A DNA stretch of 64,000 bases, from NCBI GenBank assembly GCA_026826555.1, contig JAKSZT010054304.1, forward strand, positions 31,077,024 through 31,141,023. The letters are read 5' to 3'. The notes beneath the pieces were generated by a model. It was not told the DNA's origin and did not search any database. It saw only the letters and a list, made by a program, of their open reading frames with translations. Numbering within the stretch: the first letter of the stretch is position 1; each line of letters opens with the position of its first letter. A program made the translations under genes and the position numbers. Below, piece after piece: positions 25,496 to 39,199 of the stretch. Source of the DNA: Tolypeutes matacus. Lineage: Eukaryota > Chordata > Mammalia > Cingulata > Chlamyphoridae.

Positions 25496-28400
25496 GCAAT
25501 ATCACAACCAAGATATTGGCATTGACACAGTCAAGATACAGAACATTTTCATCACGATGAGGATCCTTAATAATGTCTTTTTCTGCAATATCCACTTCCC
25601 TTCTGGCTTTCCCAACCTTAACTCTTGACAGCCACCAAACTGTTTTTCATTTTTATAATAGTATCATTTCAACAATGTTACATAAATGGTATCATACAGT
25701 ATGGGGATTAGATTCCAATAATTCCCTGGAGATTCATCCAATCCGTTGCATGTATTAATAATTTGTTAAGTTTTAATACTGAGTCATACTCTATGGTATG
25801 GATGAATCTTTTACCTGTTGAAGGATATCTGGGTTCTTTCCAGGTTTTGACTGTTAGAAATAAAGTTGCTATGAACATTTGTCTATAGGTTTTAGGGAGA
25901 TTATAAGACTATTTCTCTGGGATAATGCCCAGGTGGGGCAACTACTGGGCCATATGGTGGTTACATGTTTAGTTTTTAATTTTAATTTTAACTTTAATTT
26001 TTATTTTTTTAAGAAACTGCCAAAATCATTTCAGAATGGCTTTCTCGTTTTATAGTTCTATGAATAATGCCTGAGTGACCCAGTTTTTCTGCATGCTCGC
26101 CAGCATTTGGTGTTGTCATTACTTTTTACTTTTTATTTTTAGTCATTCTAATAGGTGTGTAATGATATCTAATTATGATTCATTTTAATTTGCATCTTCA
26201 ATGGATAATGGTATTATTCATCTTTTCATGTGCTTATTTGCCATTTGTATATCCTCTTTGCTGAAATATCTGGTCAAGTCTTTTTTGAATTTTCTATATG
26301 GATTTTTTTTTAACTGATGAGTTTTATATATTCTAGATAGTAGTCCTGTATTGAATACATGGGTTGCACATACTTTGATTTCTTTGATCAGGATTGTATA
26401 GTTTTCTGCATACAAAACCCATTTCTATACCTAAAAATTTCTTATTTTTTAAGAAAGACAGCCTTGTATTTTTAATTTCAGTGCCCATGTTTTCATTGCT
26501 ACTACAGAAAAATACAATTTATCTTTGTATGTTTATCCTGTGTCTTGTGAGCCTCCTGAATTCATTTATTAGTTATAGGAGTTTTTTGGTTAGATTCTTT
26601 GGCATTTTTTACATAAACAATCACTTCATTTGATTATAGGGATAATTTTATATCTTCCTTTCTAATCTGTAGACTTTTATTTCATTTTCTTACCTCATTG
26701 CACTGGATAGAACTTCTAGCACTATGTTGAACAGCAGTGCTGAGAGCAATATCCTTGCTTCATTCCCAATCTCAGGGGGAAAGCATTCATTCTTTTACCA
26801 TTAAGTATAATATTAACTATAAGATTTTTATCACACACTTATTAAGTTGAGTAAAGTCTCCTCTATCCCTCTTTTTCTTAATTTTTTTGTAAAACTATAA
26901 ATGGATGTTAAATTTTACCAAATACTTTTCTTCATCAATTGATATGATCAAATGATGTTTCCTCTTTAGCCTATTAATATGGTAGATTGGATTGATTGAT
27001 CTTCAAATATTGACCCAGCCTTGCAACCCTGGAATAAACCCCACTTAATCATGGTGTATTAATTCCTATTATATATTGTCAAAATTTATGTGCTCATATA
27101 TTGTTAAGGATTATTTCATCAATATTTTTAACTATATTGGTTTGTCATTTTCTTTCATGTGTGTGCTGTTTCATTTGGTTTGGGGATCAGGGCAATACTA
27201 GGTTAATAAAATAAATTTGGACGTGTCCGCTTCTCATCTATTTTCTGGAAGAGATTGTATATAATTGGTGATAATTCTTGTTTAAATATTTGGTAGAATT
27301 CTCCAGAGAAACTATTTGAACTTGAATGTTTCTTCACCACAAGTTTTTAAAATTATTAATTCAATTTCTTTAATAGTCATAGACTCAGTAAATTATTTCT
27401 TTTATATTACATGAGTTGTGGTAGGCTATGCATTATGAAGAATTGGTCATGTTCTTCTAAGTTGTCAAATGTATGTGTATAGAGTTGCTGGTAGTATTCC
27501 TTTATTATCCTTTTGCTATCCACAGGTTTTGTAGTGATAGCTACTGCTTTGGTCCTGTTATTGGAAATTTGTGTCTTCTCTTCTATTTTTCTTATTAGAG
27601 TTTTCCAATTTTATTGATATTTCCCCAAAACAGCTTTTGTTTCTTTGGTTTAATCTATTTTGTTGTTTTCAATTTCACAGATTTCTGCTATTATCTTTAT
27701 TATTTCTATTCTTCTGTTTGCATTTTGCTCTTCTTTATTAGGTCCTTGTGAAGAAAACTTATAACTAATTTTCTTTTCTATTGTAGGAATCCAGAGTTGT
27801 AATTTGACCTCTTAGCACTACTTAAATTGTGTCAAATTTTATATTTGTATTTCCATTTTTATTTAGGTAAAAGTATTTTTATTTAATTTTAAACTTCCTC
27901 TTTGATTCATTGTTTATTTCGAAGTGTGTGGTTTATTTTCCAAGTGTTTGGAGATTACCTTGATAGTATTCAGTTTATTTCTTGTATAATCTCATAGCTA
28001 CCAAAGAACACACTTTGGATGATTACAATTCTTTTACATATTTTGATACCTGTCTTGTGGCCTAATATATGTGCCATTTGGTATATGTTCCATGGGTTCT
28101 GGAAAATAGGTGTATTCTTATGTTTTGGGGTAGACTGTTATATAAATATTAGATTGATTAGACCTTATTGATTGATAATGTTGAGTTCTTTTACACCTTT
28201 GCTATCTTTTGTCTAGTTGCTCTATCAATTGTTAAGAAAGGATGGTGAAAATTTCAATTATAATTGTGGATCTTTCTATATTTCCTTTCAGTTCTGTCAG
28301 TTTTTGTTTCTCATATTTTGTTGCTCTGTTGTTTGGTGCATACACATTTGAGACTGATATGTCTCCTTGTTGGATTGTTCATTTTTCATTATGTAGAATC

Positions 28401-29470
28401 ACTTTTTGTCTCTAGTAATTTTCTTTGCTCTGATTTTTACTTTATGTAATATTAATATAGCCCTTATTTCTTTTAATTTATGTTTGTATGGTATATTTTT
28501 TATGTCCTTTTCATTTCAACCTACTTATAACATTATATTTGACATGAAATTGTTTGCAGATAGTCCATATTTGAGTTAAGATTTTAAATCTATTCTGCCA
28601 TTCTCTGTCTTATTAGTGCATTTATACCATTTATATTTAATGTAAATATCAATATTTACATTACAATATTGTCTCTCTGCTTTTCATTTCTCAGTTTTTA
28701 TCCTGCCATCCTGTGAGTTATTTGAATATTTTTAAGATTCCCACTTTGTCTATAATAATTTTGAGTATATCCCATTGTATAGTGTTTTAATAGTTGCTCT
28801 TTATATTATATTTTATGTACATAACTTATCACAGTCTACTGGAGTCAACATTTTGCCAGTTCAAGGGAAGTTTAGACAACTTAACTCCCTTCACTTGATT
28901 TTAGCCTCCCACTCACATTTGTAATATAATTGTTTTAAACATACCCTCCATATTTATTTTGAATCACATAAGACGGTATTGTAAATTTGACTTCATCTCT
29001 CAAACGTAATTTAAAATACTGACTTCTTTAGCTCCAAGTCTGAGATATATGAAGAGAAAAGAGGGAACTCATCATGTGTCACTCGGTATTAAAGTCTCTA
29101 GGTAGTTCACCTTCTTCTGTAAATCTTTCAGAGACTCCTTTTGTTTGTTTTATATATAATTTCTGAAATTTTTATTTGTACTTAGCAAAAGGAATAGGGA
29201 AAACTATGTCTAAGTCATCTTCCAGAAGCAAAAGCTGTTAAAAACAAGTTTAAAATTACCTATATTTATTTTATAATATATATAAAAAGTGGTGGCATTT
29301 TTAAATACAAAACACTGCTTAAAGGCTAAAAATCCTGTTAAATAGTAAGGAGAAGTTACTAAAATTTTAATATAGGTATCTGTGAAAAATAGTGATTTTT
29401 AAATCTTTTCTATCAATTTTATACAATTTAAGATTTGTGGAATCAAAATAAAAAGAAAATATTATACGGA

Positions 29471-29504
29471 AAAATAAAAAAATAAAAAAATAAAAAAATA
29501 AAAC
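29471..29504. repeat. A-rich tandem repeat, 8-bp period
   Basis: Single T residues recur every 8 bases (29475, 29483, 29491, 29499) in an A run. A second similar A/T patch lies at about 29546-29575. It sits just beyond the 5' end of the old L1. Confidence 0.85.
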
Positions 29505-29640
29505 TAAAAAGGAAACATAGTTGAATAAAAGTACATTTCTCAATTAAAAAAAAAATAAAAAAAATAAAAAGAAAAGTGTACCTCACATATAAACATATTT
29601 GAAATTTTTAAGAATGTAAAATTAAAAAGATACTGGTGAG

Positions 29641-30286
29641 TGGACTGGTTTGAGTCATTTGTGGACACTAGAAAATCCTGTCCTTAAAGAGAACCCATTC
29701 CTGTGCCTGTAAACCAATTGTAGATAGTCCCTTTTGATTAGATCATTTTTTATTAGATCACTTCAGTTAAGAGCTCTTGATTATATTTCAGGACCCAGTG
29801 TGGGCCTTAATCTTCCTACTGGAGTCCTTTATAAATGGGGGACTAAAAAACCACAGACACACAAAAGTAGCTGCAGACATAGAGAGAAGGAACCTAGGAG
29901 CTCAGAGAGGAACTGCAGGAGAGATAAAAGCCGCAGATGGAGGAGACCAAAGCAGAACTAGCAATGAGGCCCAGAGGAGAGGGGAGAAACAAGCATCCCA
30001 GCATTGTGCCCTGCTATGTGCTTGATCACCCACAGCTGAGTTCTGGAAGAAAGTGAGTCTGGAGGAGAAGGCAGAGGCCAGCAGAGCTGCCGTTGTGCCT
30101 TGCTACATGGCAGGATTCTAGGATCGCCAGCAGCTGACATTTGGTGATTTAGCACCTCTAATGATGCCTTGATCTGCACATTTTCATAGTCTCAGAACTG
30201 TAACCTTTTAACCTAATAAGTTCCCATTGTAAAAGCCAGCCCATTTCTGGTATATTGCATTGGCATCCTTTTAGCAAACTAAAACA
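29641..30286 (+). mobile_element. Solo LTR, lineage LTR group B
   Basis: Starts tggactggtttgagtc and ends gcaaactaaaaca. Flanks gtgag (29636-29640) and gcgag (30287-30291) differ by one C/T transition, as expected when a CpG decays after duplication. Shared blocks with 23671-24307 include cacagctgagttctgg, ctcagaactgtaa, and agcccatttctggta. No retroviral coding region adjoins it. Overlapping open frames have no homology I recognise. Confidence 0.85.
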
Positions 30287-30291
30287 GCGAG

Positions 30292-32380
30292 GAAACAAAG
30301 TGAAGTGGAGTAACCACCTCTTTTTAATTACAAAGGCAATTTAATGTAGTGGAAGTACAACTGGAGTAATTTGAGGGACAGATTTGTGTTAATTTAATGG
30401 GAAGGTTTTCTTAAGACCATATAGAAAGTCCACATTACTGTATAGAAAATATTACTTCCTGAGATAAAAAATGGATAGCAAAGCCAAGCATTTTTCCAAT
30501 AAACCCTATAATTTAATCATATATACTATATATAGTTATATTTAAAATCATATATTTCTCTCTATTTATATTTGTAAAATGATTTATATGTCTATATTTC
30601 TGTATATTTCTATAATGATAGTGTTTTTGGTAACACCTCTGTAAAATCAGAAGTATTTTTTAATATTAGAAAGTTGTGGTGCAAGTTGTCAAACACTCTT
30701 TATAAAGAAAAAGGTAATACATTATAAATTTTCAAAAAGTCCATAACATGAAGCCAAACAAAGCAGGACAAAGGACAACTGAAAAAAGTTCCCAATCAGC
30801 CACACTAGTAAAACTTGTTCAGTATAATAATTTTGATCCATGTAAACTATCACTCTAGAGTACCAGGCACCCCTCAGTGCCACAAGGAATTAATTTTGTA
30901 CTAACTTTTCAACTTATTCCATTTTTCTTTAAATATCCCTCAAAAATATTTCATTCAATTCATGTTTCCAAAGGTTACTTGTGACTTACTTCTCACAAAT
31001 ATAAGGTTCCCCATGCCTCTCATAGATTAGATTGTTTCTTCATTGTTACTCAAGCCATAAATATGAAACATAGGCATGAGTCACAGGATTAGAGCTTCAC
31101 TAAGAAAGATACTTTTTAAAAAGTTAGCACTGTATATGTGTATAAATGCACGTGCAATGCAAATATTTTCCAATTCAGAATATATTAATTCAGCTCCAAT
31201 CTGCTGAATACTGTTGTTTTTTTAACACACCAAACTAAAAGATATATAAATATGAAATTTTAACATATAAAATAAATTGGCACCACACCAATAGGACATA
31301 AATTGGCATCACACCAATAAGACATAATTATACACTGGTAGAGAACATAATGATAACTTTAATAATTAGAAAACACATTTTAATTTTCCAACTTTGACCA
31401 TATAGCAGCAGATGGAAATTATGTTTTTGTTCAATTTAATAGGAAGACCATGCCAAGAAGATCCCGAAAGAGTAATTAAATTTAAATATTTTAGAGGCAT
31501 TAATATTTTGATATCTACATAAGCATAAATTAAATGGCATTATGACTCTTCTGATGATAATTTGAATAAAATGTTTCACCAGAAAGAAATAATTCAGAAA
31601 GAAATATTCAGAGATGGGCAGCTATGAGGTTGAAGGTGACAATGCTTTTGCAAAACAAACATTTTATAATCAGAAAGCTGCAACAAGGTAATATAAATGT
31701 AATAGCCAATGAAGATTAAAATTAAGAGTAAGAATTATAATTTAAACATTATGAAATAAGGTTCCATTGTTATATAATTATTAAATTGATACTTAAAAGA
31801 AATGAGCTTTTAACACCAAAAACCGGTCATTTATTTAATTTATTCAAGTTTGAATGAAATTGAAATTAAGCATTCTAACAAGCACCTTCCGCTTTCTGGT
31901 TTGAGCTTGAGTAACTATTTCACAAACTAGGTATTAGGACTGTTTGGAAAGAAATGGGTCAATTAAAAGTTATCAAAGTCAGAAGTCCAGATGGCGCTGA
32001 ATTCACCCAACTAAAATTAACTGCCCCAGTTTTGGCTCATTCTCATTATTCAATTATTCATGTGCTATATGTGAAAATCTGGCAAATTGGAAAATTGTGG
32101 GTAATTTGCCCCATCAATAAAAGATGACTCAGTTCTTCTAATTACAGACTTAGAAACAATAAGTAACTTCTCCCCCTGCCCTCCTCCCAGGTATTTTAAA
32201 GAGCAAATGACTATATTAAAAAATTTAAAAATCAACAGAAAAGCTTAGGTAATATATTTTTTCCTACAAGTTAGTAATTGAAGTGATCATTCTCCATTCT
32301 AATGGAGAAGTATCACTGAGTATTAAATAAATTAATTTTAAAAAGTTTTAAAAATGGAAACCTGGGCAGAAGGAAAAGTC
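30292..32380. other. Unassigned intron sequence with a short tandem duplication
   Basis: Mostly AT-rich. A 26-bp unit (aaattggcaccacaccaata type) is repeated in tandem at 31272-31323 with two transitions. The block 31880-32160 is less AT-rich and non-repetitive (see findings). Confidence 0.5.
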
Positions 32381-32384
32381 TATT

Positions 32385-32492
32385 CTCATACAGTTCTGCC
32401 ACTAACTTGTTTTATGACCTTGAATAAATCATTTTATCACTTATATTCTTAATTTTCTATGATGTAAAATTAAGCACTTAAACTAAAGAGGT
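32385..32492 (+). mobile_element. MIR SINE fragment
   Basis: Sense MIR core: cagttctgccactaacttgt, tttatgaccttgaataaatc, then tctatgatgtaaaattaag. Short and diverged. Confidence 0.6.
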
Positions 32493-32744
32493 CAATTGTG
32501 TGTTTGTTTGTTTTTTTCAGATTCCTGCTTTAAATTTATGTTAGTATGTAGAAGAAATTTACATACTTAACTGTCTCAAAATTAAAAATATATCTATTTA
32601 TGTAGTATGTAATTCATCATGATATTTTATAAAGATTTACATATTGGCAATACCAAAATAATCACATGAATGTACTTGTAACAATAAAATGTGGATTGAG
32701 TTTTGCTGTTGGAGGCAATATTCAACTGATACCATGTGAAAATA

Positions 32745-32893
32745 ACAATAGCTGCAGACAACTACATCTATTTTGCCACTGAAAACCCACAATAACCCTG
32801 TAAGGTATGTATTTTTATTATCACAGTTTCATAAATGATGAAACTAAGGCAAAGTCAAGATAAGATACTTGTCCAGTATGAAATAGTTGATAA
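32745..32893 (-). mobile_element. MIR SINE fragment
   Basis: Reverse complement of MIR: cacaataaccctgtaaggta, tttttattatcacagtttca, aaatgatgaaactaaggc, then taagatacttgtccag. Confidence 0.72.
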
Positions 32894-32895
32894 AT

Positions 32896-33215
32896 CAGCA
32901 CTGCCCAATAGAAATATTATGTGAGTCACAAATGTGAACCACATTTGCACTTTTAAAATTTTCTACTAGTCTAAAAACAGCAATATGAAGCAGGTGAAAT
33001 TAATTTTAACACTATATTTTATTTAACTTAATAGATCCAAAATACCATTTCAACATGTAATCAAAATAAAAGCATTAATGAGCTATTTTTCTTTCTTTTA
33101 TTTATACCAAGTCTTCAAAACCTTGGGTGTATTTTACACTTACAGCTCTCTCAGTTTGAGCTGGCAACATTTCAAGCACTTGATAGCTGCATGTGTGGTT
33201 TGTAGGGTAACTCTA
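32896..33215 (+). mobile_element. Nonautonomous DNA transposon fragment (hAT-like)
   Basis: Starts cagcactgcccaatagaaat, then gtgagtcacaaatgtgaacc, gaagcaggtgaaattaattt, caacatgtaatcaaaataaa and tgtattttacacttacagct, ending near ttgatagctgcatgtgtggt. This layout is a familiar mammalian nonautonomous DNA element. hAT assignment is from memory of the family and the exact name is uncertain. The 3' terminal inverted repeat is decayed. Confidence 0.65.
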
Positions 33216-33219
33216 TTAG

Positions 33220-34615
33220 CATAGTTGGAAATGGGGTAGATAGGCTTTGACACCAGATCTCATGGGATAAACAAACAAGTCTCCAAATCTAATAATGTAT
33301 CTCTTATTTAGGTTCATCTGTAACTAAAAGAAAAAAAAAAAACTTTCTTGCAAAGGGGAAAATTTTATAATTAAATAGAAATATTATGATCTTCTGTGGG
33401 TAACAAATTTTTTTTTTTTTTTATTTAACAGTTATGAACTTCCAGTTATATCTAAATTTCACTTTTGCAGAATAGTTCATCCTCTGTGTATATCAGATCA
33501 ATGAATTGTGAGGAAGAACTGGGAGAGGCTTGCTACAAGGTAGGCCTCAGTGTTGCTAAAAGCCAGCCAGACATCCACAGATATGTCTGGTGTTCTCCTA
33601 TTGAACATAAACAATTTCACAGAACTTCAGCATCATGAAAAGCCACTCTATGAGTGTGAAGGATCAAAACAAACATGGGACAGTTTGGTAATTATGTCTG
33701 AACACAGACAAAAACATGAACATTAATCAAACCACAATTATCAAACATCTTAGTTCCTAACTAATATGAATGAATGCTATTTATTTACCAATCACAGCTT
33801 TAGCTTCACTCTTTTTATCTTGCCTCCTAGATTAAAATTATTATGATATGGACCCATAGAATTAACCCCTTCTTCCTAAGGGCATCCAATCCAGAGCAAA
33901 ACCCCACTTCCTAGAACCCTCCCCACAAATCAGCTAAGAAAAGCCCAAATCCTTTGTAATGTCCTCTTATTGATAATATTCCCTCATTCCCCATGGTGCC
34001 CTTTCATTTTTATGCAACAAGTTTGTTCAAAAGCAGATGTGTTCCTGGTGGTCTTTGGCAGGAGAACATTGACAATTGCAATAGTAATTAAGTATATATT
34101 GATGAAAAAAGTTGTATAGGATAGTAAGTAATCACAGGCATATAAATATATACTCTGCCTTTTTGCAATACATTGTTAATTCAGTAGGATATGATAAAAT
34201 AATCAACTATTTTCTCCTCATCCCATTGAGATCAGTAAAAATACTTTCCACACCTTTATACTCATATCCAATATCTGATATCACCAAAAGGAGGTGGAAA
34301 ATTCTTCTTATGTAAACAATCTTTCTTCTAAGTGATCCATGAAGCTCATTGTAATAATAATGTCCAGCATAAGAAGTGATTTCTAGGTCTAAGATAGAAT
34401 TTGGAATAATTTATAAAATTTAAACATATTAAAAACTATATTTCATGTACTAATATTTCTATCTTTCAATTTTCCACTAGACATTAATGAAAAAAGTTTT
34501 CTAAGCTATGATAATTAAGATTCATTCTTACTCTTCACACATGTGTAAGGAGTTCCCACTACATATCAGTATCAAGGGACCTGTGTGGACCAGAAAAATG
34601 CACGAAATATGATTT
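33220..34615. other. Unassigned intron sequence
   Basis: No confident gene or repeat. The block 33480-33660 is unique-looking and less AT-rich; function unknown. T run at 33409-33422. Confidence 0.45.
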
Positions 34616-34619
34616 CTGC

Positions 34620-35050
34620 CCTTAGATTTTTCCAACACAGCCTTAAAGGGACATTTGTGCTCTGTCTTAAAGGGCTGGTCTATTTTATTATGCAAATATT
34701 GGGGGAAGAGGAGAAAATGAAGGAAGAATTCTAATCAGTGGAATGATGCAAATAATGAAATGTGGAAAGTTGGAAAGAGAGAAGTATCTTTGATGAAATA
34801 CTCAGCACACTTTGGCTGGGGGACAGAGTGTGTATATTGTGTGTATGGCATAATCAGTAGATAAGGCTGTAGATACCAAGAGTCTTACATATCTGCTGAG
34901 GGCTATGAATTTCATTCAGTGGAAGAGCATGGCAGACATTGATGGTGCCTTATCAAGAGTGTGACATGATAAGGGTGACATGATCATAGTGGTGCTACAG
35001 AAGATTGTTGCAGTGATATTGAGACAGGAAAGGAGAATCTAAACATAAGC
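34620..35050 (-). mobile_element. L2 LINE fragment
   Basis: Reverse complement of an L2: ctgaatgg-type blocks are lost, but gctatgaatttcattcagtg, aagggtgacatgatcatagt, gaagattgttgcagtgatat and a preceding purine-rich section occur in the usual order. Confidence 0.6.
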
Positions 35051-35059
35051 AAGCCATTT

Positions 35060-37425
35060 TGGAGGCCACTGAAACATTCTGGTTGGAGATAAGATTAGCC
35101 AAAGGTAGAAGTGATAGAAATGTAAAGAGTTTGAGGGGAAACAAAAATATATGATTTTATTAATAATTCATAATATGACCTAGTGAAAAACTTTATTAAT
35201 ATTCCTCCCTGACTCTTTATTTCCATAAGTCCAAGGAGCAAACCAAACAAAAACAAAAACTTTCTTTGTATCACAAGGAGACTTGTGGGTTCTGCCATTC
35301 ACTGACCTTGAGGCTTATGCAAGTTGATTCAGATCCTTTGCATGGCATGATAGGTTTTGTTTAAATAATCTTTAAGGCTCTTTACCTCTTTAACACAGAA
35401 CAATAACTCCAGCTAACCACAAAACTATTAAACAAAAGAAAGAATCTTTAAGATAATACTCAAACTATCCATTTAACTGGGTGAAAATTGTGTTGTAGTT
35501 TTTATAGTGTGTGTATAATCTACATATTTATATCTAGTATGATGACTTATTCTATGCTGATAAAGGTCAGTAACAGAAGAAGAGACACATGAATATGCTA
35601 TCAAGGAAATAAAATACATTGTTGAATTTAGGTCAAAGCTTATTTGGAGAAGGGGTACCAGTTTAGGGAAAAGGCCATGACCTTCAACCTAGTTGCCCTA
35701 AGAAGATTCCAACATAACAAACTTCTCTGTGGTCTAGCTGGATAGATCAGTTTTCTAATCCCAGTGCTAGAGCTCACCTACCTTAGCATAGGTGGTATCA
35801 AGATTCATTATACAACAGTTACAGTTAGACACAAGAGGGAGATTAAACAAACTAGGAGAGGATGACTGGTTTATATAAATCTTGCATTTCAAAGGTAGGT
35901 GGTGCAATTCACACGCATAAAATTCATAAAATATTTTTAGGATATTTAAAATAAAGAAAATATTATAAATTAATATATCATCTCAATCTTTATCATTGCT
36001 TTTATTTTATAACCCTGCTCAACAGTAAAAATTACAACTGAGTAAAATTTTTTAAAACAATAAATCATTTCCATGAAAACTTGATCTGCAAAGTATTTAG
36101 ATTCTTGAATCTTAACGGAGTGTAAAATATTCTATCTTGTATAGCGCATTTTCTCATTTTATAAATCTGAAAACCAAGTACATTACCAAATTAATGACAT
36201 TGCTAAAGTCAAAAGAGTAAAAGTTAAGAACATGAATTAAAATTATAACTTAGAGTTTGTGTTAAAACATTTTTAGCTTTTTAAAAAACTTAAATGTACT
36301 GTGATGAGCTGAGTTCCCTATTAAACATATATTAAAATGATCCCTAAAAATGAGAATAATAACTAAAATGTAGGAAGAGACATCTGGGCTGTTCCAAAGT
36401 TAAAACTCTGCACTCTTGTCTGTATACAACTGCTTTATATATAGATTCACTTAATAAATTATTGTGACTGGAAAGAAACATCATAATTTCATTCAAACTA
36501 GTTTTTAGTGTACTGTGGTGATATTTACTCCAGAAATTCAGTCTCATTTTTCTTTTATGTAATTAAATTTTATTTCAAAGCATAGATTGTACTCATCATA
36601 ATGCTAATCACTACACATCCCTAGAAAGAAATTCTATTTAGAAATAGCTTCCTTTGTCCCCTTTACTTAAAAAATAAATAGCTACTTTTTTTTCCTTTTC
36701 CTTAGATCTGTCCTTTGAAAGAGTAACAAAGCGAAGATTAAAAATATTGAACATATCTTTCATTAACAGCAGGATAGTGATTTGTTTCTACCATGAAAAT
36801 AATTAAATATACTGGATTAAAATAAATCTTTTAAAATATATTGATGAACTGGCAAGAAAATTAGTATTCTTCAAAAGCAAAAATCTGGAAAAGCTATAAC
36901 CTAGAAATGTAGACTGAATACTGAAGCAGACTTTCTCTGATGGCATTTGCCTAACCCAGATGAACTTGAACTTCAGTTTTTATGACCCGGCAAGAACCTG
37001 GGAAACGGAGATAAAATGCAGAGTATATCTAAGGTAGAAAGGAAATTGGAGACCTCTAATTCTTTCCATACATATACACCTAAAACTATTGCTTCAAGGG
37101 CCTGTACTCTGTTTAATGCTAAACCTGAAATAATACTGTTTCTAAGAAGATATAAAAACAATTGCAATTCTTGAACTTTGGCACTGGATAGGACAATATT
37201 TCATAAATGGCAGACCTGTGTTTACATTTAAAAGAATATTGATTGTATAAACGTTGTATTATTAAACAATTAGAACTAAAATTTGGATCAACAATAGCTT
37301 ATAATTCAAGTGGGCAGAAAATGGAGTTAATGGATTCTAATGTTCTTGCAATTTTCAAAAAAGTATTGATAAAGGTTAGTATGTAGTACATTAGCACTAT
37401 ATGTAAAAAATTAAGTTTGCAACTA
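35060..37425. other. Unassigned intron sequence
   Basis: AT-rich, no gene recognised; minus-strand open frames at 35095-35298, 36344-36547 and 36973-37167 lack domains and splice pairs. Confidence 0.4.
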
Positions 37426-37429
37426 AAGT

Positions 37430-39195
37430 ATAGGATTATAATTTATAAACAAATAGATTAAATAAAAAAATGAAAAATTCAAAAGCAAGACAAGAAAGGA
37501 GATCAAAACAATAAAGAAATGTTGCAAAATTAAAAGCACCAATAAGAAAGCTACATAAACTTTAAATTTGTCAGCCAATAAAATAAATGCTCATTCACTG
37601 AATACAACAATAAAATACTAAAAAATTGGCAGAATGTAATTTTAAAATGAACCTATAAAAATGCATTTATATGTTGTTTAAAACTGACACATACAAGCCA
37701 TAAAGCTAAAAATGGTTAAAAGTATGGAAAGATATAACAGGCAAACACAAACTAAAATAAAGCTGGTTCATATATATTCATATCAGATATAACAGACTCT
37801 AAGACAAAAATCTTACTATAGAACAAAAGTGTTAATATACAACATTAAAACATACCATTCTAAATTTGAATATAGCAAACAACATAACACAGCATATATA
37901 AAGCCAAATTAGACAGAGATTTTGAAGACAATAATCCACAATTATAGTTAGACATTTTAAGACATCATTCTCTGAGCAATAACTAGGCAAAAATATGTAA
38001 AATTAAAGATGTCTATGCAACTATTAAAGCTCAATTAATTGTTATATAGAGAACTATATACAAGAAATAGAAAACAAATAATAATCTCAAGCACACAGAA
38101 CATTTATAGAAACTGGCACCTTACTAAGTCACAAAGCAAGACTCAAAATATTTTCCATATTGGCATTATATATATTTCTCAGACCACAGTGCAATTAAGA
38201 TAGACATAAAAAACAAACATACAAATAGTAGTGTTTCTAAATTTTCAGAAACTATATACCCCACATACTAAAAATTTAAAACCATACTTCTAAAAATATG
38301 TGGAACTACTGAAAATAATGAAAATATTTAGATCAAAAGATAATGAAAATGCTATATATTAACATTTCTGGGATACAGCTAAAATATTTCTAAGCATGAA
38401 CTTTAGAATCTTAAATGCTTATAGAAAAGACCAAAGATTTGTTGTCTATGCATCTGTAATAGAAATAAGAAAAAGAACAACAGATTAAAATCAAGAAAAA
38501 AGAAGAAAAAAGACAAAAATAGAGGATAAAGTAATAAAATGGGAAAAAATGCAATAGGAAAAATCAAGGACAAAAGTTGGTTCATTCGAAGTAAAAGTGA
38601 TTAACTAGCAGGAAAGATCAAGGTAAAAAAGCACAGATAAAATACTGAGGATTGAAAAGAAGACAAAAAGAGATGTTTTTACCATTAACATACTAAGAAG
38701 TCATTATGAGAATTCTGTCAACAAATTTGAAAAATTTAAACAGTAATGAACAAATACTTCCAAACATACATAAAGTATTTAAAAGTATTGCAATAAAAGG
38801 AGACACTTCTAACTTTATGAAGATAGTATACCTTTGCTATTAAAACTCATGAAAGTAGTTATGAAAATAGAAAGTAACAGATCCATTTCATACAATGCCA
38901 TAGATGCAAAAGTTCTATACGAAATATTAGTAAAATATATCTAACAATTAATAAAAAAGGCATCATGAAAGAGTTGAGGTAATCCAAGGATGCAAAATTA
39001 ATTTAATATTACAAAATATATTAGTTCAAAATGCTATAATAATATTTTGAAGAAGAAAATTCAAAAGGTTCATTGCCATTGAAACAGAATTTAAAAGAAA
39101 TCAATAAATTTCTGGAATAGAAGGGAAATTCCTTTACCTGGAAAAAAAACAGGATTTAAAAACATCTTATAGCAAATAGTATCCAGTGATAGGCA
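37430..39195 (+). mobile_element. Old, decayed L1 LINE (ORF2 part)
   Basis: The A-rich plus strand has L1 ORF2 landmarks: a block with taaaataaagctggttcata and atcagatataacagactcta (about 37755-37805), ttactaagtcacaaagcaag (about 38122), tttctcagaccacagtgcaa (about 38174) and catttctgggatacagct (about 38362). Frames are broken throughout. It is likely continued at 39367-39700 beyond a MER5-like insertion. It lies antisense to BRINP3. Confidence 0.75.
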
Positions 39196-39199
39196 AATA

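Larger units (their letters stand above)
23620..29245 (-). mobile_element. Long, old L1 LINE split by nested insertions
   Basis: The T-rich plus strand carries the reverse complement of an L1, 3' end leftmost. The 3' UTR is seen in three pieces: about 23620-23670 (ttattttgaggtaatg), 24308-24387 (ggggagatcccatgtaccct) and from 25496 (atatcacaaccaagatattg). Reading right, ORF2 blocks follow: cactatgttgaacagcagtg (about 26722), a segment with ccagccttgcaaccctgg (about 27015), and the ORF2 5' part near 28030-28260 (tgccatttggtatatgttcc). All frames are interrupted. Orientation is the same as BRINP3. The intervals 23671-24307 and 24388-25495 are later insertions. Probably an L1M-type copy. Confidence 0.85.

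Noticed and set aside
28264..28449. Small hydrophobic plus-strand protein
   Set aside because: It lies antisense to the L1 ORF2 remnant in T-rich sequence, which encodes hydrophobic residues by chance.
20952..30286. A possible full-length endogenous retrovirus bounded by the clustered LTRs
   Set aside because: The LTRs differ in group, each where readable has its own duplication, and the sequence between them is L1, MLT1 or unassigned. No protease, polymerase or envelope motif was seen.
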